Assembly (NCBI GenBank): GCA_030407085.1
Contig: CM059582.1
Span: 200,306,001 to 200,370,000, forward strand
Source: Trichopria drosophilae
Lineage: Eukaryota > Arthropoda > Insecta > Hymenoptera > Diapriidae
DNA: 64,000 bases
Direction: 5' to 3'
A program made the position numbers and the translations under genes. How positions within the stretch are numbered: the first letter of the stretch is position 1; each line of letters begins with the position of its first letter. The notes beneath the pieces are model-generated. The model was given only the letters and a program-made list of their open reading frames with translations, was not told the origin of the DNA and ran no database searches. Shown in pieces: positions 49,813 through 61,404 of the stretch.

Positions 49813-50506
49813 CCCTTAAACGCTCAAATGGCCAAAATTTTAACGTCAACTTCAAGCCCGTGCCTTTCAATTATAAACAGTGTGGGAAAAATATTGGGAT
49901 ACATAATAATAATGATAAGTCTCATCTTTCGAATGACATCTAATATGAGGATATGGGACCCTAATGTTGGACTTCCTTTGATTTTTATTGATAACCAATC
50001 CAAAATGGCGTCTGAACGCCCCAAATTATTGAAAAATCACAGTAAAGTGCACTTTTGAAGTCCAATCTAAATTTTAGCGGAAAAAATAACTTTTGTCAGT
50101 TTCGTGGCAACAGATTGGATGCACGTTAGCAAAATTAGCTCATACAATTGATTTTCAAGATGACAGCCGTGACGAGCCATCTAAAATAACGTATTTACAT
50201 AGCTTTGTAGCCAATGTATAACGTTCAAATCTCTTTATTTAATAGTTTTATGAACTCTCAGGATCATTAGATCTAAATTCTTTATTAGCTTATCAAAATT
50301 AAAAACGGCCCAACATGGCGGACTGCAAACTTAAAAATACCGCATTCTACGTGAAATTTGGAATCAAAATAGTTGTATGTATTAATTTTCTCGCTCAGAG
50401 CAGCTGTTCTCGAATAAAAAATTATCAAAATCGAAAATTCGCCACCAAAACTTGCTAATGGGCTTGAAGTTGACTTCAAAGTTTTGGCCATTTGAGCGTT
50501 TAAGTG
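49813..50506. mobile_element. piggyBac-like MITE (TTAA target duplication)
   Basis: TTAA at 49809-49812 and 50507-50510 flanks a 694-bp unit. The left terminus CCCTTAAACGCTCAAATGGC and the reverse complement of the right terminus CACTTAAACGCTCAAATGGC agree except at one base, and similarity continues through CTTCAAGCCC (about 45 bp). TTAA duplication plus CCC-starting termini are the hallmarks of the piggyBac superfamily. No transposase frame is present, so it is non-autonomous. Confidence 0.75.
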
Positions 50507-50545
50507 TTAAGATAGGGATTTTACTGAGTCATCATTGTTAAAAAT
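50412..50545 (+). repeat. Left copy of a long direct duplication
   Basis: These 134 bp, spanning the right end of the piggyBac-like MITE and its flank to GTTAAAAAT, recur at 50745-50887. The copies differ mainly by an extra AATTATCAA in the second. Confidence 0.85.
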
Positions 50546-50744
50546 GAAGGCTTGAAGAAGTCGACAGAATACTTTAAAGAGTAGAAATCCACTACGACAA
50601 TACTAAAAACTGGATTTACTTATCAGCTGAAAAACTAACATGTTTTGTACGTAACCAAGAAGGTCACTTAGCTAAATTCTGTAAAGAAAATGATCTCAAT
50701 CAATCCGAGTCTACACGTTCAACTTCTAATGAAATAACTATTGC
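50546..50744 (+). pseudogene. Captured LINE ORF1 fragment
   Basis: This 199-bp piece aligns with about 52356-52544 of the ORF1 copy downstream (CAAAAACTGGATTTACTTATC-like text). It covers the zinc-knuckle region: C-F-V-R-N-Q-E-G-H-L-A-K-F-C, a CCHC motif whose second Cys is Arg. It keeps the His and last Cys, which the downstream copy has lost through a 9-bp deletion, so it did not derive from that copy in its present form. It is truncated on both sides and sits exactly between two long direct duplications. Confidence 0.8.
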
Positions 50745-50887
50745 GAATAAAAAATTATCAAAATTATCAAAATCGAAAATTCGCCACCAAAACTTGCTAA
50801 TGGGCTTGAAGTTGACTTCAAAGTTTTGGCCATTTGAGCGTTTAAGTGTTAAGATAGGGATTTTACTGAGTCATCATTGTTAAAAAT
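50745..50887 (+). repeat. Right copy of a long direct duplication
   Basis: Duplicate of 50412-50545, starting immediately after the LINE fragment and ending at GTTAAAAAT (50879-50887). It includes a second copy of the MITE right end and its TTAA. Confidence 0.85.
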
Positions 50888-51161
50888 CATTGAAAAATGG
50901 CCATTTTTCAGACCTACTGAATACAAAAATGATGTTCGTATTAAGTAAAAGTTATATTAGAAAATAACTAATTAAGTTACAGTTTCTTAACATTTGGGGT
51001 AAATGTAAAACAAATTTACCAAAAATTTTAACCTGTAAGATTGCTCATTCATTTGTTGTTAATAAATTATATGCGCAAAATTAATAATCGCAATAAAAGT
51101 ACATAATAAATAAAATTGGCAGAACAAATTTAAAGAGATTAAAAAAATGACAAATTTGTAA

Positions 51162-51419
51162 TCAAAACCATTTTAGTATACTGCAATGGAAATAGATCTG
51201 TTCCAAAAATGAACCATTATTATTGCTGCAACTGAATCGATTTGCACATATTGGACAATACCGAAACGGTCGTAAATACTGCTCTGAACGTAAATTATTC
51301 CCAGTAGTTCCTTCCCGTTCGAATGTCCAATAATTTTCATCAGTAAGTACCAATAATACACGAATAACATCGTCTACTTGCAATTGAGCAATAAATCTCA
51401 CTATTGTTCATTAGTTTAA
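51162..51419 (-). other. Open frame with CPICANRFSC, unrecognised
   Basis: The minus-strand frame 51401-51162 (79 codons) has mixed composition, including QLQVDDVIRVLLVLTDENYW and a CxxC pair (CPICANRFSC). That is unlike most chance frames here. An alternative shifted frame is open as well. No splice sites or known domain support it, so it may be an old exon or an element fragment. Confidence 0.2.
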
Positions 51420-51862
51420 TTTATCTATATAGGAAATGAAAAAATTATTGTTCTTCCGTCTTTTATAATCAAACAATTACAGATTTTTAAATATTTTGAA
51501 TATAAACAGTAAATACATAATTATATCTATTACTTTCTACAAAAACCCGCATAAGTGCCTGTGTCACAATATCATGATCGATTACTGTTGACTGTTTTTG
51601 TCTATGTTTATTATATTTCAGTTATTGAATAAAATAAAAAAATATGTCAACTTCATATTAAAACCACATCATTAAAAAAAATGTCCATTATTTAATAAAT
51701 GTTCAACTTTTTCATTGCAACATTTCATCAGTACTTAGCACTATTTTTTTCTTTTCCCACTCAAGATGTATTAATTACTAGAGCTGAAATTTACATAGAA
51801 CATAAAAATTGTATGCTTGTATGAAGAATGTGCATTTTTCTTATCTCTGACTACAGGGATAG

Positions 51863-52645
51863 ATGATTCCAAGCCAAAAAATGAGTCATAAAATTCCGTC
51901 GACTGCAAACAAAACGTCATTTTCAAGAATAGTTCAACAGAGTGTTCCAAGTAAAAACCAAGCAATCATATTAGATGCAGTTAAAGATGGCCCAATTAAA
52001 GAATATGCTTATGCTCTAGCGAAAATTATCGATCCAAACAATATCATCTCCATCTCACGAATTTCACATGCAAGAATTTGCTTTTACCTAAGTAAAAAAG
52101 AAATAGTCGACAAGCTGATAGAAAAACAGTCCAAGGTAACAGTTAGGCATGCTTCACTCATAATTCGACCACTAGTAGTTACTCGGAATCAACGAATTAT
52201 TATCTCTAATATTCAAACCTGTATTCCGAATACTATATTTGAAGACGAGTTAAAAAAATTAAACATTAATCCAGTGTCTCAATTAACAACAATTAGAGTA
52301 GGAATGAACATTCCCGGCTTCACATAAATCTTAAGCCACAGAAGGCAAATCTTCGGGAGGCCTGAAGATATCGTCAGAATACCAGAAAGAGTAGAAATCA
52401 ATTACGACAATACCAAAAACTGGATTTACTTATCAGCTGAAAAACTAACAAGTTTTGTACGTAACCAAGAAGGTGACTTCTGTAAAGAAAATGATCTCAA
52501 TCAATCCGAGTCTACACGTTCAACTTCTAATGAAATAACTATTGCAGGTATAAACTCCGGTCAGATAAGCCTAGAAAATAGTGCCTCATCAATGCAATTT
52601 TTACTTCAAAACGCAATAGAAAAGGGATTAAAGACACCCGCATAA
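51863..52645 (+). pseudogene. Non-LTR retrotransposon ORF1 (gag-like), one internal stop
   Basis: A 260-codon frame from ATG at 51863 to TAA at 52643-52645 is broken only by TAA at 52325-52327. The order is that of insect LINE gag-like ORF1 proteins: a variable N-terminus; an RNA-binding-like region with ISISRISHARICFYLSKKE; RPLVVTRNQRIIISNI; then after the stop ILSHRRQIFG and VEINYDNTKNWIYLSAEKLT. The CCHC knuckle expected next is degraded (S-F-V-R-N-Q-E-G-D-F-C). ORF1 protein coats the element RNA. The knuckle loss and the stop mean this copy is dead. Family: I/Jockey-type superfamily by general resemblance. Confidence 0.8.
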
Positions 52646-53303
52646 AAAAGAGCGCTCTCCACCTCTGCATTCTCAACCTTTTCTCTGAACGATATGATAA
52701 AAGAAAACTAGCTTATGAGATAGAAAAAATGAGGAACTTAAAGAAAAAACAAAAGAAACTCGAAAATACATCAAATAGAAAACAACCATAGCAGAAATTG
52801 AGCGGCAATTGGAACCAGCAAAAGACCTCATAAATGAAAACCAATGCAAATACAAGATTTCTTTCGAAAATGTGGTTGAATTCCTTGTAAAGAATGTTCA
52901 TTTTAATGTTTGCATTTATAAAAAATTCCAAGTCTCTAACATGAAAAACTGAAACATTTATTAACAACATGTAAGAAATACACAAGGGAAAGACAAATCC
53001 ATAGAATACCAAATAACGTCAAAGACGCCATCCAAACAAAGGCATTATGCAAACGCACCTTGCAATATCTACATGAAATCAAAATATATGACAGAATATA
53101 ACCCCAATTGAAGAGGAAGGTGCAGAAGGACCACTACAGAAGACAGAATGAAGTACAATGTGTGAATATTCATAGTAAAAACAAAAAGAAAATGACACGA
53201 TAAATAATGTGAGCAATGTACACATTACTTATATGTATACTATGTTAAACGCGGTCGCTAATGACTGAATGGTTGATGCGGCCTAAAATAATGGGAAAAA
53301 AGA
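52646..53303 (+). mobile_element. ORF1 tail and 3' end of the same LINE copy
   Basis: Frameshifted remnants of ORF1 continue (KYKISFENVVEFLVKNV near 52850-52900, then LLTTCKKYTRERQIHRIPNN). About 200 bp further on, the copy ends with GCGGTCGCTAATGACTGAAT and GGTTGATGCGGCCTAAAATA followed by A-rich sequence. The 3' tail matches that of the LINE end at 54881. There is no space for ORF2, so reverse transcriptase and endonuclease are missing. Confidence 0.65.
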
Positions 53304-54038
53304 AGAATTAATAAGAAATAGGATAAAATTGGCACATTCTATAGTTGCTATATAGCTACAGATTCACCTAAACGAACCAGTTTCCAGTCCCGCAGGTACG
53401 ATTCTTCAGCTGTCGAGTGAAAAACTCTCGAGGGTGGGATATACCTGAGGTGAAATGAACTTCCCGACTTGCGATTTGCTTAAGTGGTTGACTCTTGCTC
53501 CGAGTTTTCTGTCATGACAATTGACCTCATCGCTCAGGAAAGCGGTACAACCGCCCCTATCCCTTACAAGAATCGTTGACATATATACAGCAATGTGCTC
53601 GAACGCTCAAATTCAACCATTTTCGAAATAATTAAAAAAAACTGCAACTACTTAATTAATTCTAATGCCATAGCTAACATCGTGTTTTATGCGAATTTTA
53701 CATCAAAATTTGCAACAGAATAAATTACTCCATTTATAATGAATGAATAGATAATGAATACATGTGAATAGTAACGCCGCAAAACTTCACCCCTTAAATA
53801 TAACCACATATTCATCTTAACTGGATCTGAAACAAATTAGAATTAGGTCAATGTGGAATGTCGAACCGCTATTTAGCAGAGTCTCTTGAGATTCATTTTG
53901 ATCAAAAAGTGGTCGGTTTTCTTCGAAAATTAGCCATTTTCAAACCTAGTTTAATATTCAACTTTGTTTGAAAGAACTGATCAGATTTGGATCACTTTTT
54001 ACTGTTATAGACATAAATTTTTCATCAACTTTTTTTAA
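53304..54038. other. Unique stretch, GC-richer patch at 53390-53590
   Basis: The patch (TCTCGAGGGTGGGATATACC, AAAGCGGTACAACCGCCCC) has balanced composition but no supported exon or RNA gene. The rest is AT-rich. Confidence 0.3.
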
Positions 54039-54165
54039 CCCGGGCAGCGCAGTGAAATTACCAGTACTGGTACAATAATAGAGCAGTACTATCCGCAAGT
54101 ACTGAAAACCCGGAAATGAGTACTGAGGCAATACTTAAGTAGTACTTAAGAACTATTGCATCAGT
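54039..54165 (+). mobile_element. Truncated CAGTACTG-array element copy
   Basis: CCCGGGCAGCGCA (54039-54051) continues directly into CCAGTACTGG, GCAGTACTATCC, AGTACTGAAAACCCGG and AGTACTGAGGCAATACTT. The same terminus and words form the element at 10882-12209. No right terminus follows, so it is truncated near 54165. Confidence 0.6.
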
Positions 54166-54540
54166 CATAAACTTCGAATACGATGTTCTCATTTGTTGTC
54201 GAGAAGTCTCGGGTTCAAATTCCGACGTGTCTAAACTCTCGAACTGTTTCTTGTCAGTTTATCAACTAATCTAAAAAATTATAAAAATTTCTACATTCCT
54301 TACGATGCTTATGATTATTTAACATTTCCAGTATCTTTTGAACACTTCTGACTGATGCAGGCAAGTTCCCAACTTCAGAAGAGAAACTTCTGAACAAGAT
54401 GAAAATAAAATTTGCAAAACTCCAATTTATTGTTTTAAAAATATTTGTTTGAAAGTATTAATATTGAATCTATAAAGAATACATACTTAAAAAATCCATA
54501 ATTTCAAATCCAGCTTCTTTAAAATTAATAAATCACGACA

Positions 54541-54817
54541 AATGGACAGAAAACCCCAAGTAATTTTGACGAGAATAAGTATTGGGCATATAAACATAAC
54601 CCACTGTCACTTAATCACAAAGAATGAGCCAAATCACTGTGAAAGATACCAAGCAATCCTCACAATGGAACATATACTCTACAGCTGCTCAAAATATTCG
54701 GAAGAAAGAAAAAGATTCAAAATTCCTTCCAATCTCAAAGAAATATTTAAAAATGAAGATTCGTAAAAAAAAGTGCTCCAGATCCTACAAGAAAACAAAA
54801 TTACATATTTCATATAA
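54541..54817 (+). pseudogene. LINE ORF2 C-terminal end (Jockey-type)
   Basis: The frame 54542-54766 reads ILTRISIGHINITHCHLITK and continues with a zinc-binding-like C-terminal segment ending in HILYSCSKYSEERKRF. This fits the typical ending of insect Jockey/I-type reverse-transcriptase ORFs (LTR-RIGH-THxHL, then HIL-xC). After TAA at 54764-54766 the next frame continues as KKVLQILQENKITYFI to TAA at 54815-54817, so a one-step frameshift separates the last 16 codons. Endonuclease and polymerase domains are missing: the copy is 5'-truncated, as usual for LINEs. Confidence 0.8.
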
Positions 54818-54935
54818 ATACTACCATTCATGATCGAATCTCAACCACGATTTATGTAAATTAGAATTAGAATGTAATAGTAGTCGCTAATATCTAAGCA
54901 GGTGGATGCGACTTAAAATAAATAAATAAAAAATA
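54818..54935 (+). mobile_element. LINE 3' UTR and AATAAA-type tail
   Basis: TAGTCGCTAATATCTAAGCA and GGTGGATGCGACTTAAAATA, then AATAAATAAAAAA, form the 3' end. It matches the 3' end at 53251-53303 closely enough to place both copies in one family. Confidence 0.7.
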
Positions 54936-57134
54936 TATACTAAATTGAAGTAAAAATAATTTAAAGATTTCATTGTGTATTTTAAGGATTGGATTATCTT
55001 GTCATAAATTATTTATTTCCATTATTATTATATCATTTGTACTGATTTTGGATTGCAGATTTAAAAATCTGCATATTATTTTATGTATATATTCGTTTTT
55101 TCTTATTAATGATATAAAATATATTTAAAAGTTTATTTTTGTATGTTACAGGTAAGTACTCTGCAAAACCTTATGGAATAATAGTAATTAGATCATCACA
55201 TCTATTTAGTCCGAGAAAACCCAGCTGTAAGTAACATGCACATATTGTACGTTCATTCATGCATACAATTTTAAAACTATCTTTTATTCTCATAATTAGT
55301 TTCAGTGTTAATTACTTTTAGTTTGATCCTGATATTCAATACCATTATCTATTCGACCACCGTAATCATTTGAATATTTGATTTAAATTTTAATTACAAG
55401 AATTATCCTCAATGCTGACGATAATTTAAAATAGGAGAGAAAAAACTTAATGTAAGAGAAATATTAAATAATCATGGAAATACGAGTAAACCGTAGATCT
55501 TGTCTTATTGTAAATTGTTTTCTATTTATTAATTTAAACTAACTATGCCTTAAAATTAAGTAAATAATGCTTTAGGACTACTTTTTTAATGAAATGTCTT
55601 TTTCCACGTGTAATGTAGAAATAAGTATACAATTTTTTTAATCCAAAACATTTTGGATGCCTTAGCTGCCAAAAATGTCCTACAATAATACATTTGATTT
55701 AACAATGTACGTTTTCCATATTATATATACATGTGACTGAAACATGTGCAACAAGTTTCGACCGTCTGGTTAAGTTAGGATAGTAGTGATGAGGATCTGG
55801 GGGCCATTTGAACTCCAAGGCAAACCAATTTATCCCTTGTTTTACTTATAAGATCCGTGTTTCATTAATTTAATTTACAGGCCGAAACAAACTCCGATAC
55901 TCCTTTGGTATTCGCATGTTTTTCATTTAAGTACAACAATTGATTCTATTGTCCTGATTTATAATAAAATATATCTATTCCTTCTTTTATTAATGGAACG
56001 TAAATTAAATTTGACAATATTTTTCAATATTTCTAAAATGATTTTCTCGATTTACTCGATCAAAGGTTTTTTCATAAAATAAAATATAAAATGTTGAATA
56101 CTAATAGATCGTTATTCATGAACCATGTTACGATTGACTCATTGAGTTTTCAATCATAGTCAAATTTACTTTTGTAAGGCATCAGTCGATATCTTGATAT
56201 GATATGATTTAAAGGTGATGCCCTACGGCACAACAAGATTTACATATATACGTTGCTGACGTCAAAAATATGTTCTGAAAATATCTCGCTATACCTACAT
56301 ATATATAATATAATTTTATATTTATTATACATTAAATTTCAATGCATATCGATTATTTACTGTGAATAAGATATTAAATTAAATATTTATTCGAATTGTC
56401 TCTAGCGAAATATTTAAGTGGTAATGTATTTTTTTATTTTAAATAAATTTTGTACGTGAAACAATTCAAATTTTTACAATTTTTTCAATTTTTCTTGATT
56501 TACTTTATTAGAGCCATCTTCAAAATTATTATGTCGAAAAAATATTACAATGCGTTAGAAAAATTAAATACATTTCATGCACATTTACAAAATGACGATA
56601 TAATTGACAACATTTTTTCTATTAAATCAATCTTTTGGCCGAATTGAAAAAGGTTAGGTCGAAAAACACATTAAAAATATAAAAGTAATTCTAGAAAAAA
56701 TTATAATTTAACACAATTTTTTGAATTTTAAAACCTAACAATTGTAGGAAAAATATTGCAAATCTAAAAAATAGAGCATAATAAGAAAATCGCGGATGAT
56801 GTACCTTAACGAACTTGAAGATGTTGAACGTTCGCCATCATGTTTTTCAAAAAAACTTGTTTGCAGGTAATTGTCACTGTAAATGACACACATTGTTCAA
56901 AAAAATTGTTGACATACATATTTTTCTAAAGGTCCTATTTGGGAGGAAAATAAAACTCATATCACAGTGATGTATTCACTCTTAATTGGAATGAAATAAT
57001 GTCACTCTTCAAAAGTGAGAATTATCTCCAATCAGTGTTGCTCATTTTTCACTCCCCGTAGAGCGAAAATTCACTCCATTAGAGCGTCTTTTAACTCTAA
57101 CAATAAGTGATTTTCTTCTCTCGCCCATAACTCA
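54936..57134. other. AT-rich stretch without visible gene
   Basis: Nothing was recognised. Frames such as 56450-56647 are Phe/Ile/Lys-rich and lack motifs. Confidence 0.5.
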
Positions 57135-58060
57135 GGCATACAAAATTTATACCCAGAAATCGGAATATACTTTTCCAAAGGTTTTCGTTGCGCTGAATCC
57201 AAATTTGGATGCAGAATTGTTCTATCACGTCAAGATTTTGAGCTATCCTAACATTAAAGTGTAAAAAACACTATTTTTGCTCATATTGAATAAATTTTTA
57301 TGACGAAACCAAATTGCAATTTGGCATGAACAATATTAAGGTGCTATTTGTGAGCTTAAAAATGCTTTTTTAGTAATTCCGATACGGTTTTTTTTATCGC
57401 GGTATCGAAGTTTTTGTCAGGGAACAATTATGATTTTCATATATTAAAGAAATGTGTAATTACGTGAAAATAACTAACAAACTGAGACCGACTTTCTTGC
57501 TAAAAATTGTTCTATAATATCAAGAGGTTGAAATATTCTAACCTGAAAGTACCAAAAACTGTAATTTTTTGTGGCGATATAAAATTGTTCTCGCAATTTG
57601 ACAAAAACCAGATTAAAATGTATTCGACAAAAACCCAGGTATATTTTTCCAACGGTTTTCGATGTGCTGCATCAAAATATGATCGTATAATTGCCTTGTG
57701 GCGTCAAAATTTTGAGATATCCTAACCTACAAGTACAAAAAACGAAAATCATAATCGTGCCTTGACAAAAACTTTGTTAACTCTTGAAAAAAAATCGTAC
57801 GAAATTACTAAAAAAAGCAATTTAGAGTTGATGAATAGCACTTTAATGTGCTTTGTGCCAAAGTGTGAACAAGCATTTTGTCACAAAAACTTACTGAATA
57901 TGAGCAAAAACAGTGTTTTTGCACTTTTAGGTTAGTATATCTCAAAACCCAGACGTGATGGAACAATTATGCGGCCAGATTTGGGTTCAGCTCATTGACA
58001 ACCTTCAGAAAAGTATAGTCCGGTTTCTGGGTATGGAGATTGGATTCATTTTGTTGACGC
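57135..58060. repeat. Family B repeat cluster, inverted halves
   Basis: Plus-oriented unit 57135-57440 (CACGTCAAGATTTTGAGCTA, TCCTAACATTAAAGTG, CAATATTAAGGTGCTATTTG) is followed by fragments at 57505-57560 and 57625-57770. A minus-oriented unit at 57780-58035 mirrors the first. The copies agree with 39100-39975 over several hundred bases but with many substitutions. Confidence 0.65.
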
Positions 58061-58229
58061 GTGTAATCTTATTAAATTTTTTTCTGAAATTTTACTTTTA
58101 AGCTTCATCAATCGCAGTTTTTTAACACATTCGAAGTCGAGATTTCGCAGACGTTAAATCGTCGAAAATCACCTTCAAAACTGAAAATGTTGATTTTGAT
58201 TTTAAAGATGGCAGTGATGGACCGTAGTG

Positions 58230-58680
58230 CGAGGACAAACGTATTGCATCCGGTGGACCATCCTGCGTACGGGACATAGATTAGTAGGCTTATATGTATA
58301 GAACGCGTTCAGCGCAATTCGGATAATCCAATCGTGATTTATGGTCCGGTCCCCAACGTCCTCTGGTCCGATAAATTACCCGCTGAGCTTCCCGCTACAT
58401 CGCGGACCCGCGATATCGTCTGGTGCATGTCTCGCGAGCGTATTTTCGAAAATTCGCTAAAGTTATGCGCAGTCACGATTGCAAACGCCATCTCCGCAGA
58501 GGATGCTGCCCGGACCCCTTTATCGAATTTCCCGAATTTTCCGCAGCCTAACCTATCGCAATGATAGGCTGGATCACCAATTATGCTCACGATTTACGAG
58601 ACGTCGTATTGCATTCCAGGGAGTATGCCGAGGGATTCTGAATGAGCTCCAAATTTTGAGTATGTTTTTAAGGTAGTTAA
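58230..58680. other. CpG-rich unique island
   Basis: CGCGGACCCGCGATATCGTC and similar text make this one of the most GC- and CpG-rich blocks. Both strands carry frames of 76-83 codons (58334-58564 plus, 58339-58590 minus) without recognisable motifs. It could be a promoter, a diverged exon or conserved non-coding DNA. Confidence 0.3.
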
Positions 58681-60404
58681 GCGTAGAAATATAGATTTAG
58701 AAAAATATTTAATACCGATTCAGGGATATTAATTTTCATTGATAATGGCATTGTTGACGAAAGAAATTATTACTGTTTTTAAAAAAAAATTTAACCAGCA
58801 AAAATCACACTGGTCAACAGTGGAAAATCATCAGAGATCCAAGTACACTTTTCTGACATATTTTGGTGTGTTGAATTCAAATTAATTCATAGAATTTTTC
58901 CATCGCCCTTCATTTTTTAGATATCCGCCATTTTTTATTTTTTCTAAATTCGTTTCTATCAGATTTTTTTTCAGTCCAACGGGACATGACAATTAGTACG
59001 ACCTCTCATTTTACGCATATTTGCTTCCAGACTACGTGTGAATCTTTCCAGATCCAAGAAGTAACTGATACTTAGTGTTATCAGTGAAAAACTTCCCTAG
59101 AAATGCTGCAAATTAAGCAATTTTTACCAGAAAAAATACATTTAAATTGAAAAAAAACTAACTTTACTATATGTGAAGAATTGTAATTTTAAAAGATCAT
59201 GTCGAAAGATGGTAAATTTAGTGAATGGGTGTAAGATGCACTGGCATATAATACCATAATGATTTACATTAATTTCACATTTTGCAACAGTTTTCAGGTT
59301 TAACATACATATTTCCTTTCAAATATAAAAATTGGCGGACCAAAAATGGTCGAAAAATAGAGGGAGATGTTACGACCGAATTTGGATTCAGCGCCCAAAA
59401 CTACGTTGGAAAAGTATACCCGCATCTCTGATGATTTCGCAAAGTCAAATTTTGTTGACCTGTGTAATTTGTTAAACAACATTTATAAAGGGCTTACATT
59501 TTCTTCGTTAGAATTTAAAAAAAATGAATGAATTTTAACATAGCATGGCTTATTTTTTTGAGGAACAGAATCTCTAAAAATTTTTGTCGTTGAAAATCTT
59601 TTTCTCGAAAAAATAAATTAAAATCCATATAGTTGTAAAAAATGTTTATGAATTTATGAAAGTTGTTTAACGAATTATTTTTGCAGGTCTCAATTTTTGT
59701 TCAAGAACAATAATACATTCTCATTTGAACAATATGTCAATATTAGTTAAAATTAAATGCTTAGAATCGTTATCAAATATTTTTCTCAAACATACTATAT
59801 CTCGAGGTCTAACTGTCTTAATCTGTTCATATTTCGAAATTGTGAAAATGCTGGTCAATTGAAATAAGACGTTTAAAGAAAATTACCCGAGGAAAGTTGT
59901 AATGTCACAAAATTTGTAATTTTGACAGTACATGATACGAATTTTATCAACGGCCTGCAAATCCAGGTAAAAGAACATTTCAGGACTACTGCATCGAAAA
60001 TAATGTTTGAATTTCAGGTGTAGAATTTACGCTTTGTGCTTAACAATCTGCGCGTACGACAAAATTGTATATCCTTGTTGCAAAAATAACTATTTTCTTT
60101 AGATCTAAAAAGTAAATCTTCCTCACCCTTATTAAAAATTACACTACAGATATGGTACTTTTCGGAATCTCGTAAAGCGCATTTTTTAGTTATTTGTTAC
60201 AATTACATGCGTTTAAATAGTACATTTGTTGTTTGAAAATTGAAAGTCGATTATTAAATTATAATAGATATTTTTTACAAATGTACTTGATACAATATTG
60301 AAAAATACGAGAATTACTTATATAATTAAACTATCTTAAAGTTTAAATTTCCTTACGTGACAAAATTATTATAAAAAGATAAAAAAAAAAACAATATAGT
60401 TTCT
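58681..60404. other. AT-rich stretch with family B fragments
   Basis: 59335-59475 (GGATTCAGCGCCCAAAACTA, GTTGGAAAAGTATACCCGC) and a piece near 58836-58900 belong to family B. Nothing else was recognised. Confidence 0.45.
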
Positions 60405-60593
60405 AAGAAAATAAAAAGGTCGGGGTTGTCCTACGATCTCAGGTATTGTAAAAAAAAATGTTTCTCTAAGAGGTTACTAATAACCGCTTTAAAATAAATA
60501 CGAAGTGTTTGAAACGTCGAGGAAAATTTTGAGAAATTTTTTTTGTTTCAATACCTTAGATTGTAGGACAAAGCCGACTTTTTTATTTTCTTA
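60405..60593. repeat. Palindromic MITE-like unit
   Basis: The left arm TAAGAAAATAAAAAGGTCGG continuing TTGTCCTACGATCTCAGGTA (60405-60450) is matched in reverse complement by TACCTTAGATTGTAGGACAA and CCGACTTTTTTATTTTCTTA (60552-60593). Weaker pairing extends inward. No coding content. Confidence 0.65.
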
Positions 60594-61404
60594 TTATATT
60601 CTACTACACAACAACATCATTTATGTAAGTTTAGTTTCTATTTCAAGGGACATCGCGTAAACAGAACTTAATATTGGTAGGCCAAATATACATAATAAGT
60701 CAAGGATTGATTAGTTATTCCTTTGCACAGGTCAAAGAATAATTTGCATTTTTCAAATTAAAATTATTATAATATAATAGGTCTGTTATGATAAAAAGAA
60801 GATTTATTTCTGGTCAGTCCAGTATCCGAGTCGATTGGTAATCCGATAAGTCTATAAAGGATTATAGAAAAAAAAACGTCGCGATTTGGAATGAATGATG
60901 AGGACATTATGTGAAGCGATTGATAAAACAGATAATCCATTCGTAAAACACTCGTGTGTGTCGTTACTGAAATTCCACGTGTGACCTCTGCTCTGTCATT
61001 CACTTTATACATATATTATGTCATAAAAGAACCTGTGGCTTGGAAAGCCCGAGCTTTTATGCATAAAGTACGTTTTTTTACAGTTAAGCTAAAGATTACC
61101 GTTTCGTAATTTAATATCATTTTTCATGCGTTTTATTTGTATAGCTTTTTCCAGAATTAAAAATAGATTTATCACTAAAATTTACTACAAAGGAAAATTC
61201 TTTTTTTTTGTTTTATATTAAGATTTATTTTAATTTTAATAATTTTTCATTAAATGGATGAAAAATTAGATAAAGTATAAAATTGGTAAAAATAAAATTT
61301 TAATAAAGTTCTTCACGTCGACCACACTCTAAAAAACTGATTTAATTAGTTTTTCTAATTTGGAATTAACTACACTATGTTTCTATCTCAATTAATATAT
61401 GTTA
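60594..61404. other. AT-rich stretch without visible gene
   Basis: No supported feature. Confidence 0.5.

Noticed and set aside
54200..54235. tRNA T-arm or Pol III B-box like sequence (TCGGGTTCAAATTCCGA)
   Set aside because: The T-arm pairs well, but no matching anticodon arm, acceptor stem or A box was found upstream, so neither a tRNA nor a SINE could be supported.
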